Source: a bacterium
Lineage (GTDB): Bacteria; SZUA-182; SZUA-191; JAJRXT01
Length of the DNA: 18,192 nt
Assembly: GCA_024277605.1 (NCBI GenBank)
Contig: JAJRUU010000124.1
Location: 1-18,192 of the forward strand
Reading direction: 5' to 3'
The notes beneath the pieces were generated by a model. The model made no database searches. It was not told the origin of the DNA and saw only the letters and a list, made by a program, of their open reading frames with translations. A program made the position numbers and the translations under genes. Shown one piece after another: positions 7,717 to 13,886 of the stretch; position 1 is the stretch's first letter; each line of letters begins with the position of its first letter.

Positions 7717-7810
7717 GCACTGGACATTCCGCCGAATTTTCTTGAAGTTTCCCCATTTTTTAGATGGGTGTTGTATATAACCGCCCTATATTGCCGTATT
7801 CCACCTCCAC

Positions 7811-7888
7811 TAAAAGGGGTGGGAGGGGTCGCTGACCTGGCCATAACATTGGATAAAGGCCAGGCAGCGGCTTCTCCCACCCCTTTTA
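7811..7888. repeat. Large inverted repeat downstream of rpoD
   Basis: Arms of about 31 bases (7811-7842 and 7858-7888), both beginning TAAAAGGGGTGGGAG and closing CCTGGCC when read inward, are separated by a 15-nt loop. There are a few mismatches and one unpaired base. It would form a long GC-rich hairpin about 95 nt after the rpoD stop and may end the operon transcript, though no T-run follows directly. It may equally be a small palindromic repeat element. Confidence 0.7.
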
Positions 7889-8171
7889 CTTTAACCAGTT
7901 GCTCCTTTGAAGCCACTCCCATTATGCAAACGGATACTAAAAAACGCTTGGAATAAAGTTTTTGTTGATATTAATGATAAATTTTAGTATCCTAAACTAT
8001 CTCAGATATATTTCAGAATTCCAGCAATAAGAACAATTTTCGGGGATTTGTCCCTGTAGAGTGGAAGGGGTGTCTTTTTTGGTTTATGCCCCGGATTATT
8101 TGTCTCAGGGAATGCAGAGGAAGAAGGTGAAGGTTTCTATAACTCAAGCTATTCATAAAAATAGAAGAAGA
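7889..8171. other. Intergenic region without recognisable gene
   Basis: No frame here shows a family, a good start or codon use like the neighbouring genes. It is AT-rich from about 7950 to 8040. A frame opens at 8061 but gets its C-terminal half from the CCGCAGAG element, so it is not credible. Confidence 0.5.
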
Positions 8172-8318
8172 TTAACCGCAGAGAGCGTGGAGGTTCGCAA
8201 AGGAAAAACTAAAAGAGATGGACAAAAAGAATTTAAACTAACCCAGTTTTATCCGGTTGAAATTTCCCAAGAAACAGGCTGTGCCTGCTCTGCGTTTCTC
8301 AGCGTCCTCTGCGGTGAA
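8172..8318 (+). repeat. CCGCAGAG inverted-repeat element, copy 1
   Basis: The outer arms are TTAACCGCAGAGAGCG at 8172 and the complement of TTCACCGCAGAGGACGCTG at the right end (8318). The two arms are imperfect inverted repeats. The same two arm types appear in reverse order at 10034-10173, and the interiors share a weak AAGAATTTAA block. It is non-coding and lies 93 nt before the surface-protein gene. Confidence 0.7.
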
Positions 8319-8354
8319 TTTTCTTTGAGCTTTATGAATAAATCAGCCAATGAA

Positions 8355-8375
8355 AACCCAGCCGGGGGCTGGGTT
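8355..8375. terminator. Hairpin before the surface-protein gene
   Basis: AACCCAGC-CGGGG-GCTGGGTT, an 8-bp stem with a 5-nt loop, followed by AACTAAAAAAACC. It has no plus-strand T-run. It lies 36 nt before the ATG at 8412 and could block incoming transcription or sit in the leader of that gene. Confidence 0.35.
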
Positions 8376-8411
8376 AACTAAAAAAACCTTTAATGATAAG
8401 GAGAAACCACT

Positions 8412-10001
8412 ATGAAAAAACTGTTGGTTGGTTTAGTTGTGCTGACCGTAGTCTTTTCAGCCTCGGCAGTTGAAGCGGGCATTAAGCTGGAGAAGGATGT
8501 GCCCCTGAGTCAGCTGGTGGGGGCGCCCGGTACGGTTAGCTTCAACATCTATGAGACGGAGCTGGCCCCCAGCCCTATCGCCTCGCAGACCTTTCCGGCC
8601 GGGAGTTGGTCGGCGGACCATGACTTCAGTAAATCCATGCAGGGTATGGTTAGATTTAAAGTAGATTTTACCAATACCGCCGCCCTGACCAAGGATACGC
8701 AACTATGGCTGGAGATTGAACTGGATGGGGTGGTGAAGGGCGCCAGGGAGCAGATAAAGCAAGCCCCCTGGGCATTGTTTGCTGAAGAGGCGTTCCTGGC
8801 TGACGATGCCGATACAGTGGATGGTGTACATGCTGCTGCCTTGGAAGAGTCAGCCGAGATTGATGCCGATATAGCCATCCATGCGGGTATTCCTGGCGCG
8901 CATCATACTAAAACCGCCAGCTTCTCTGAGCTGTCCGATTCGGTAACCGATGCCCAGATACCGAATAACATTACCATTGATCAGGCTGCCAACGCTAGCA
9001 CAGCTGGCGACGCCGATACGGTGGACGGTCAGCATGCGGCGGCCTTTGCTGCGGCAGCCCACCTGCATGACGATCGCTATTACACCAAGGCTCAGGTGGA
9101 TGCGCTGGAGGCTCGTATTGTGGCCTTGGAAACCCTGCTGGCCAAGGTAAGCCTGGTGGGGAATAATATGGTTTTCAGTGGGGTCAATGTACAAGTCAAA
9201 AGCGGCAGCGGAGCTACCAATGGGGCGATCAACGGCTTGGGCAACTTGATTGTAGGATATAATGAGTCCAGTGGTCAGATACGCACCGGTTCCCACAACA
9301 TGATCATCGGCATGAAACATACCTATAGCAGCTACGGTGGGTTGGTGGCCGGTTATCGGAATTCCATCACCGGCATTTCTTCCTCGGTCAGCGGGGGGCA
9401 AATAAACACGGCCAGTGGTTTCAACTCCTCCATTAGTGGGGGAAATGGGAACGAAACTAGTGGCGATTTTTCTTCCGTCAGTGGGGGAGCCTCTAATATG
9501 GCCAACGGTAGCTACTCCTCAGTCAGTGGGGGGACAGGCAACACCGCCAGTGGTAGCTACGCCTCGGTCAGCGGCGGGAATGGCAACACGGCTAGTGGCC
9601 TTGACTCCTCAGTCAGCGGAGGGCTTAATAATACGGTCAGTGGCAACTACTCTTCGATCAGCGGGGGAGGTGGTAACATGGCCAGCGGCAACTACTCCTC
9701 GATCAGCGGGGGGTATCTGAGTGAGGCCAGCGGCAACTACTCTTCCGTCGGCGGAGGAACTGGTAACGTGGCTAGCTACAACTACGCCTCGGTCAGCGGC
9801 GGGAGTGGTAACACCGCCAGCGGGAGTATATCCTCAATCAGCGGGGGGGAGTATAACACGGCCAGTGGCGCTGTATCATCAATCAGCGGGGGGAGATATA
9901 ACACGGCTAGCGGTTCCAACTCCTCAGTTAGCGGGGGGTATAATCGCACGGCTTCCGGCTACAAGGATTGGGCGGCGGGGTCTCTTTGGGAAGATAACTA
10001 A
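8412..10001 (+). CDS. Exported YadA-head-like repeat protein
   Basis: A 529-residue protein with a clear signal peptide (MKKLLVGLVVLTVVFSASA, cleavage after about residue 22). A first domain (about 23-125) of unknown type is followed by two copies of DADTVDGxHAAA (132 and 200), a motif seen in tail-fibre-like surface proteins, then HDDRYYTKAQVDALEARI (219-236) leading into a short coiled coil. From 324 to 518 there are thirteen 15-residue repeats of the form SSVSGG-x-x-NTASG-x-Y, which fits a YadA-head-like left-handed beta roll, probably trimeric. It ends with DWAAGSLWEDN. No membrane beta-barrel anchor follows, so it is not a complete trimeric autotransporter; it is probably a secreted or otherwise attached adhesin or fibre. 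AAGGAG lies 8 nt before the ATG. The GC content is higher than its surroundings. Confidence 0.85.
   Translation: MKKLLVGLVVLTVVFSASAVEAGIKLEKDVPLSQLVGAPGTVSFNIYETELAPSPIASQTFPAGSWSADHDFSKSMQGMVRFKVDFTNTAALTKDTQLWLEIELDGVVKGAREQIKQAPWALFAEEAFLADDADTVDGVHAAALEESAEIDADIAIHAGIPGAHHTKTASFSELSDSVTDAQIPNNITIDQAANASTAGDADTVDGQHAAAFAAAAHLHDDRYYTKAQVDALEARIVALETLLAKVSLVGNNMVFSGVNVQVKSGSGATNGAINGLGNLIVGYNESSGQIRTGSHNMIIGMKHTYSSYGGLVAGYRNSITGISSSVSGGQINTASGFNSSISGGNGNETSGDFSSVSGGASNMANGSYSSVSGGTGNTASGSYASVSGGNGNTASGLDSSVSGGLNNTVSGNYSSISGGGGNMASGNYSSISGGYLSEASGNYSSVGGGTGNVASYNYASVSGGSGNTASGSISSISGGEYNTASGAVSSISGGRYNTASGSNSSVSGGYNRTASGYKDWAAGSLWEDN
9381..9965 (+). repeat. Thirteen tandem 45-bp coding repeats
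   Basis: The units are exactly 45 bp and in frame, built on TCCTCGGTCAGCGGGGGG plus a variable 6-9 bases and AACACGGCCAGTGGC. They encode the 15-residue head repeats. The near-identity of neighbouring units at DNA level makes gain or loss of units by slippage or recombination likely. Confidence 0.92.
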
Positions 10002-10033
10002 ACCCAGCTTGGCTTATCATTCCCGGAGGATTT

Positions 10034-10173
10034 TTAACCGCAGAGGACGCTGAGGAACGCAGAGGGAAAAGAATCTTGACAGGGATTAATTAAATTCTTT
10101 GGGTCAATGACCCTTTTATCTTGCCTATCCTTTCTAATCTTTCTCAGCGAACCCCTGCGCTCTCTGCGGTTAA
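10034..10173 (-). repeat. CCGCAGAG inverted-repeat element, copy 2 (inverted)
   Basis: The left arm is TTAACCGCAGAGGACGCTGA and the right arm is the complement of TTAACCGCAGAGAGCGCAGG. It is copy 1 (8172-8318) turned around, so the surface-protein gene lies between two inverted copies. It starts 32 nt after that gene's stop. Confidence 0.7.
10101..10117 (+). terminator. Possible terminator downstream of the surface-protein gene
   Basis: GGGTC-AAT-GACCC followed by TTTT, inside the CCGCAGAG element, 99 nt after the stop at 10001. The stem is short (5 bp). The same GGGTC/GACCC design recurs after the tRNA and in the array before the next gene. Confidence 0.3.
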
Positions 10174-10348
10174 TTCGAGGAATTAGGCTCTGGGCAATAG
10201 GCCGGCGGTTATCCAAAAAAAGGGGCGGATTTTTATCCGTTTTTTGAAATTTAGATTGGACATTTTGTTGATATTCGGTTAAGATATGGAAAATTGTTTC
10301 CAGGGGAGGTTTTTGACCCCTTGGGGTTTTTAACCCCTGAAGTTTAGC

Positions 10349-10424
10349 GGGCCCATAGCTCAGCTGGTAGAGCCACCGGCTCATAACCGGTCGGTCCCTG
10401 GTTCGAGTCCAGGTGGGCCCACCA
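10349..10424 (+). tRNA. tRNA with CAT anticodon (Ile2 or elongator Met)
   Basis: A 76-nt cloverleaf with all four stems: acceptor GGGCCCA/TGGGCCC, D stem GCTC/GAGC, anticodon stem ACCGG/CCGGT with loop CTCATAA (anticodon CAT at 10382-10384), a 5-nt variable loop, T stem CCTGG/CCAGG with loop TTCGAGT, discriminator A, and an encoded CCA. It is not the initiator, since the first pair is G-C and the anticodon stem lacks three G-C pairs of the initiator type. C4-G69 and C5-G68 in the acceptor stem resemble tRNA-Ile2, whose CAT is modified to lysidine by TilS, so Ile2 is a serious alternative to elongator Met. Confidence 0.95.
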
Positions 10425-10429
10425 ATTTT

Positions 10430-10447
10430 GGGGTCATTGACCCCTTT
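10430..10447 (+). terminator. Terminator-like hairpin after the tRNA
   Basis: GGGGTC-ATT-GACCCC followed by TTT, 5 nt after the tRNA CCA. The stem is GC-rich but the T-run is short. Confidence 0.5.
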
Positions 10448-10458
10448 AAGTGCGCCTG

Positions 10459-10584
10459 ATACCAAGTTGCAATCAAACATATACTAAATGGGTAGGGAGG
10501 GCTTTAGCCCTCCGCTCTTTGGTCGGCCTAAAGGCCGACCTACCCGAGTGAGAAATTAGTATCATTTTGAATGCGACTTGGTAT
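10459..10584. mobile_element. 126-bp miniature inverted-repeat element
   Basis: Terminal inverted repeats of about 29 bp (left beginning ATACCAAGTTGCAATCAAA, right ending GCGACTTGGTAT; roughly four in five positions pair) enclose two inner perfect hairpins, GGAGGGCTTTAGCCCTCC (10497-10514) and GGTCGGCCTAAAGGCCGACC (10521-10540), themselves bracketed by GGTAGG and CCTACC. No coding frame and no clear target duplication. It looks like a non-autonomous element. Confidence 0.7.
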
Positions 10585-10589
10585 GAGAA

Positions 10590-10753
10590 GGGTTACTGAC
10601 CCCTCGGTCTCTGACCCAAAAGGTACATTTTTTTCTGGGGGGGCATAGCCCCCGGGCATTGACTCCAAGGGGTCTTGACCCTTGGGTCCCTGACCCTTGG
10701 GTCCCTGACCCTTGGGTCCCTGACCCCTCGGGGTATATGACCCCCAGGTATGT
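10590..10753 (+). repeat. Array of GACCC/GGGTC motifs with a 15-bp tandem repeat
   Basis: Three perfect copies of the 15-mer GACCCTTGGGTCCCT (10677-10721) are followed by a degenerate unit, GACCCCTCGGGGTAT. Around them are further motifs with GGGT or GGTC on one side and TGACCC on the other (10590, 10606, 10669). Each 15-mer is itself a small palindrome, GACCC-TT-GGGTC. A GGGGGCATAGCCCCC hairpin lies at about 10639-10653. The array ends just before the second NIF3 gene and would be in its leader. Confidence 0.75.
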
Positions 10754-10775
10754 GAATATCCGCTAAGGTGTTTTC

Positions 10776-11891
10776 ATGGGAGTGCCCCTCAATCAAATCT
10801 TATCCTTATTGGACAAGTTGGCGCCTCTGGCCTGGGCTGAGAGTTGGGATAGGGTAGGACTGCAGCTGGGGGATACTGAGGCCGCTATAAGTAAGATCCT
10901 GGTCTGTTTGGATGTGCTGCCGACTGTGGTGCAGGAAGCCCGCCGAGGTGGGGCGCAGTTATTAGTAAGCCATCACCCGCTGTTTCATATCCCAATAGCT
11001 GATTTAAATTTCTCTTCCCCTCAGGGTGCACTAATAAGGGACTTGGTTAGAGCTGAGTTAAACGTCTATGCAGCCCATACCAACCTGGATGTGGCCCCGG
11101 GTGGGGTAAATGATGTATTGGCCAGGCGTATTGGGCTTGAAAACGTAACAGTGTTGCAACCACAAGCTGAAGAATTACATAAGGTAGTGGTTTTTGTCCC
11201 AAAAGATCATGCTATCTCTGTGTATGAGGCTATGGCTGACGCTGGGGCGGGTCAATTTGGGTCTTATAGCCGTTGCTCATTTTGGTCAGAGGGAACCGGT
11301 ACCTTTAAACCGGCACAAGATGCCCAACCGTTTATTGGACAGAAAGGACAATTAAATCAAGTTCCTGAAGTGCGCATTGAAAGTTTAGTGGACAAGGAGA
11401 AAATTTCCCAGGTAATGCAGGCTATATATAGGGTTCATCCTTATGAGGAGGTGGCCTGTGATGTTTATCCGGTGAAAAACTGGAGTAAAACACGGGGGTT
11501 GGGCCGGATAGGGTCACTCCCAGGCGAGTTGACGGTTGCAGAATTATGTAGCCGACTCAAAAGAGATTTAAAGCTGGCGGGAATAAGGTTAGTCGGTGAT
11601 TCTAAGACTACAGTTGACAAAGTGGCGCTGTGCGGTGGTAGTGGCGGGCAGCTTCTATCAGTAGCTAAAGCAGCTGGCGCTCAGGTGCTGGTTACCGGAG
11701 ATATTAAATATCATCAGGCGCTTGAAGCTATGGCTATAGGCTTAATCGTGGTAGATGTAGGACATGGCCCTTCTGAGAGAGTCGTGATCGCTGAGCTGGT
11801 AACTAAGTTAAGCCGGGCGCTTGCGGCGGCAAACCATAAAGTAGCGGTACTGGCCAGCCAAATTGACGAAGATGTGTTTTGCTTTATGTAA
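10776..11891 (+). CDS. NIF3-family (DUF34) protein, YqfO type
   Basis: A 371-residue protein with the NIF3 dinuclear metal site: VSHHPLFH (H66, H67), AAHTNLDVAPGG (H101, D105) and DVGHGPSE (H330, E334). Between about residues 125 and 235 it carries the CutA/PII-like insert typical of the Bacillus YqfO and Staphylococcus subfamily (KVVVFVPKDHA to HPYEEVACDVYPV). Such proteins form hexameric toroids. The biochemical role is not settled. AAGGTG lies 5 nt before the ATG. It differs from the NIF3 protein at 2955, which lacks the insert, so these are two subfamilies and not a recent duplication. It leads a run with the zinc-ribbon gene (17-nt gap) and rnhA (6-nt gap). Confidence 0.93.
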   Translation: MGVPLNQILSLLDKLAPLAWAESWDRVGLQLGDTEAAISKILVCLDVLPTVVQEARRGGAQLLVSHHPLFHIPIADLNFSSPQGALIRDLVRAELNVYAAHTNLDVAPGGVNDVLARRIGLENVTVLQPQAEELHKVVVFVPKDHAISVYEAMADAGAGQFGSYSRCSFWSEGTGTFKPAQDAQPFIGQKGQLNQVPEVRIESLVDKEKISQVMQAIYRVHPYEEVACDVYPVKNWSKTRGLGRIGSLPGELTVAELCSRLKRDLKLAGIRLVGDSKTTVDKVALCGGSGGQLLSVAKAAGAQVLVTGDIKYHQALEAMAIGLIVVDVGHGPSERVVIAELVTKLSRALAAANHKVAVLASQIDEDVFCFM

Positions 11892-11908
11892 ACAAGGGGA
11901 TACGTTAC

Positions 11909-12634
11909 GTGAGACAATATTTAGATCTATTAATCAATTTACAAGGAGTAGACTTACAAATTAAGGACCACAGTAATACAATTGCAAATATATTAAAAGA
12001 CAAGGAAAAATTACAACAGGAATGGCTCAAATATCAACAGGGATTTGAACAGCTTAAAGTCAGCTGTGATGAAATTCAGAAAAGAAGAAGGAAATATGAG
12101 CTGGATTTAGAGGCCAAGGAAGCCGAGGTCAAGAAATACAAGGGACAGGTGTTGAGCGTAAAAACTAATCGTGAATATCAGAGCCTATTGCACGAAATAG
12201 AGATATCAAAAGCCGCTGGGGAGAAGATGGAAGAGGAAATATTGAGGCTGATGGAAGCCAACGATGAATTACAGCGGCAGATGAAAGAAACACAACAAAA
12301 AATTAAGGAGAAACAAAACCAGGTTGAACAACAGGGGAAAGAGTTTCAAGCCTTGCTGGAAAGTCATCAAAAAGATAAGCAAACCTTGCAAAAACAGCGT
12401 GAAGAACTAACCCAAGGTATAAAAAGCAATCTCATGAACGGTTATGAGAAATTATTGAAATCTAAGGGAGGGATTGCGCTAGCCATAGCCAAGGATGGAA
12501 TATGTCAGGGGTGTTTTATTCGCATTATGCCGCAAACCTACGAAGAGATTAAAAAGCGCGAAAAAGTTTATCATTGCCCCAATTGTCAGCGGATGTTATA
12601 CACCGAGAGCCGCTCCAATACGGAAGAAAGTTAA
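11909..12634 (+). CDS. Coiled-coil zinc-ribbon protein (DUF164 / CT398 type)
   Basis: A 241-residue protein with a long antiparallel coiled coil (about 10-180), the family motif KTNREYQSLLHEIE (85-98) at the turn, and a C-terminal C4 zinc ribbon (C199-x2-C202 and C223-x2-C226). Relatives such as Helicobacter HP0958 and Chlamydia CT398 act as adaptor or chaperone-like proteins, some with RNA or export partners; the general role is uncertain. I place the start at GTG 11909, with AAGGGGA 8 nt before it, instead of an upstream ATG at 11884 that is out of frame or an earlier in-frame TTG at 11879 that overlaps the NIF3 gene. The YqfO-type NIF3 neighbour is a known pairing in several bacteria. Confidence 0.88.
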   Translation: MRQYLDLLINLQGVDLQIKDHSNTIANILKDKEKLQQEWLKYQQGFEQLKVSCDEIQKRRRKYELDLEAKEAEVKKYKGQVLSVKTNREYQSLLHEIEISKAAGEKMEEEILRLMEANDELQRQMKETQQKIKEKQNQVEQQGKEFQALLESHQKDKQTLQKQREELTQGIKSNLMNGYEKLLKSKGGIALAIAKDGICQGCFIRIMPQTYEEIKKREKVYHCPNCQRMLYTESRSNTEES

Positions 12635-12640
12635 AAAAAC

Positions 12641-13048
12641 ATGAAATTTAAAATATATATAGATGGGTGTTCAAAGGGGAATCCCGGACGAGCAGGGGCG
12701 GGGGCGCTGATTTACGATGACAGCGGGCGCTTGTTAAGTGAGGTGAACCGCTACCTGGGGCAAGCCACCAATAACGTGGCTGAGTATAATGCGCTGTTGC
12801 TGGCCCTTGAGTCGGCAGACAGCTTAAAGGGCCGTCAGCTTCAGATTTTCTCCGATTCCGAGCTGATGGTGAAACAGTATAACGGAGAATATAAGATAAA
12901 GAATAAAGCCTTACAAAGTTTACATATCGAGGTGAGGCGTTGGGTGGCAAAATTCGAGCAGGTGCTGCTGTCTCACATCCCGCGCGAGGAAAACAAAGAA
13001 GCTGACGAATTGGCGAATAAAGCGGTAAAAGAACACCTGTCAGCATAA
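12641..13048 (+). CDS. rnhA: Ribonuclease HI
   Basis: A 135-residue RNase HI that cuts the RNA strand of RNA-DNA hybrids (primers, R-loops). The four acidic catalytic residues are visible: D8 in KIYIDGCSKGNPG, E48 in NNVAEYNALL, D72 in IFSDSEL and D122 in NKEADELAN. It is the short form, without the basic protrusion of E. coli RNase HI, close to the Bacillus/archaeal type. The ATG is 6 nt after the zinc-ribbon stop with a weak Shine-Dalgarno, so translation is probably coupled. Its stop is followed after one base by the hairpin of dispersed repeat copy C. Confidence 0.95.
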   Translation: MKFKIYIDGCSKGNPGRAGAGALIYDDSGRLLSEVNRYLGQATNNVAEYNALLLALESADSLKGRQLQIFSDSELMVKQYNGEYKIKNKALQSLHIEVRRWVAKFEQVLLSHIPREENKEADELANKAVKEHLSA

Positions 13049-13049
13049 G

Positions 13050-13228
13050 ACCCGAAAAATTCGGGTATTGTCCTGGGCAAATCTACATTTAGTTGAAAAT
13101 TATAAATTTATCAGCTTCCTGATAGACCGCCTCGGGCAAACATAGCTTTATTGGACGTTGGCTAACGAACCTTATCTCACGGGGGATGTCTTGCAAACCC
13201 AGACTAAATTTATGAATAGATCAGGTAA
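13050..13228 (-). repeat. Dispersed repeat, copy C (hairpin end at left)
   Basis: An inverted copy of the same family (179 bp). The hairpin ACCCGAA-AAA-TTCGGGT (13050-13066) comes one base after the rnhA stop, and the outer end (ATTTATGAATAGATCAGG) stops 5 nt before rnpB. Blocks shared with copy A include CATTTAGTTGAAAATTATAA, TTATCAGCTTCCTG, GGACGTTGGCT and GATGTCTTGCAAACCC. Because it fills the whole gap, any separate promoter for rnpB must lie in the repeat. TTGCAA at 13191 is a possible -35, with no good -10. Confidence 0.88.
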
Positions 13229-13232
13229 GAGT

Positions 13233-13613
13233 GCTAAAGCGAATCAGATGATCGCGCATGCTTTTTAGCATGGGAGGAAAGTCCGAGCTCCACAGGGCAG
13301 AGCGCTGGGTAACGCCCAGTGGGGGTGACCCTAAGGAAAGTGCCACAGAAAACATACCGCCTAAGCAGTCTGATTCAGGTTGCCGGTAAGGGTGAAAAGG
13401 TGCGGTAAGAGCGCACCAGCAGGGGAGGTGACTCGCCTGGCTTGGTAAACCCCGCTCGGAGCAAGACCAAATAGAGGGGCGTTTGCAGGACTGCCCGTTC
13501 GAGGCCCCTGGGTAGGTCGCATGAGGTGTCGGGTAACCGGCATCCCAGATAAATGATCATCGCCCGGACAGTAAATGTCTGGGAACAGAACTCGGCTTAT
13601 GATTCGCTTTAGC
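13233..13613 (+). ncRNA. rnpB: RNase P RNA, type A
   Basis: The catalytic RNA of RNase P, which trims tRNA 5' leaders. The universal blocks are all present in order: GAGGAAAGTCCGAGCTCC near the 5' end, AAACCCCGCTCGGAGCAAG and GACCAAATAG in the middle, and ACAGAACTCGGCTTA near the 3' end. The 5' and 3' ends pair in a 14-bp P1 helix (GCTAAAGCGAATCA with TGATTCGCTTTAGC). The length of about 381 nt fits the ancestral type A. It is bracketed by inverted dispersed-repeat copies C and D. Ends are set by P1 and may shift by a few bases. Confidence 0.97.
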
Positions 13614-13618
13614 TTTTT

Positions 13619-13664
13619 GGGTACCTTGAAAAACTCTAATTTTTCAAGGTACCCTTTTGTTTTT
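13619..13664 (+). terminator. Intrinsic terminator of rnpB
   Basis: A perfect 15-bp stem, GGGTACCTTGAAAAA at 13619-13633 with its complement at 13640-13654, a 6-nt loop, and TTTTGTTTTT directly after. It starts 5 nt past the P1 helix. Confidence 0.95.
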
Positions 13665-13678
13665 CTGGATCCTGCTAC

Positions 13679-13870
13679 AAACCCGATCTATTCATAAGTT
13701 TATATATGGTTTGCCAGACCAGGCATGGCCTGGACTTATTATCAAAAAGAGTCTAAAGCCAACGTCCAGGATAACTTTGCTTGCCTGAAAATTATTGTGT
13801 GGAAGCTGACAAAGTTAATATTATCAGTAAGATGTAGTTTTGCTGTTAATAAGGCCCGAATTATTCGGGC
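13679..13870 (+). repeat. Dispersed repeat, copy D (hairpin end at right)
   Basis: It runs from AAACCCGATCTATTCATAAG to the hairpin GCCCGAA-TTA-TTCGGGC (13854-13870). It is the most diverged full copy: it keeps GCCAACGTCC, GGAAGCTGACAAA and both ends, but has its own palindrome CCAGGCATGGCCTGG in the middle. The outer hairpin pair is G-C where copies A, B and C have A-T, a compensatory change. The hairpin end lies 16 nt past the HD-GYP stop, facing that gene. Confidence 0.8.
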
Positions 13871-13886
13871 AAAGCGGTAGCGGATT

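Noticed and set aside
8061..8381. Open frame of 106 codons before the surface-protein gene
   Set aside because: Much of it, including the SAFLSVLCGE stretch, is translated CCGCAGAG repeat, and the frame ends in a hairpin. No family and no good ribosome site.
9415..10053. Two plus-strand frames within the 45-bp repeats
   Set aside because: They are alternative frames of the repeat array; only the frame with signal peptide and regular head repeats is credible.
10034..10480. Minus-strand frame of 148 codons
   Set aside because: It runs across the tRNA and the CCGCAGAG element, so it is an artefact of non-coding repeats.
10677..10736. CRISPR-like array
   Set aside because: The units are directly adjacent 15-mers with no spacers, and no cas genes are present.
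12648..13046. Minus-strand frame of 132 codons
   Set aside because: It is opposite rnhA, which has all four catalytic residues.
13361..13560. Two short minus-strand frames
   Set aside because: They lie inside rnpB, which is defined by its conserved RNA blocks.
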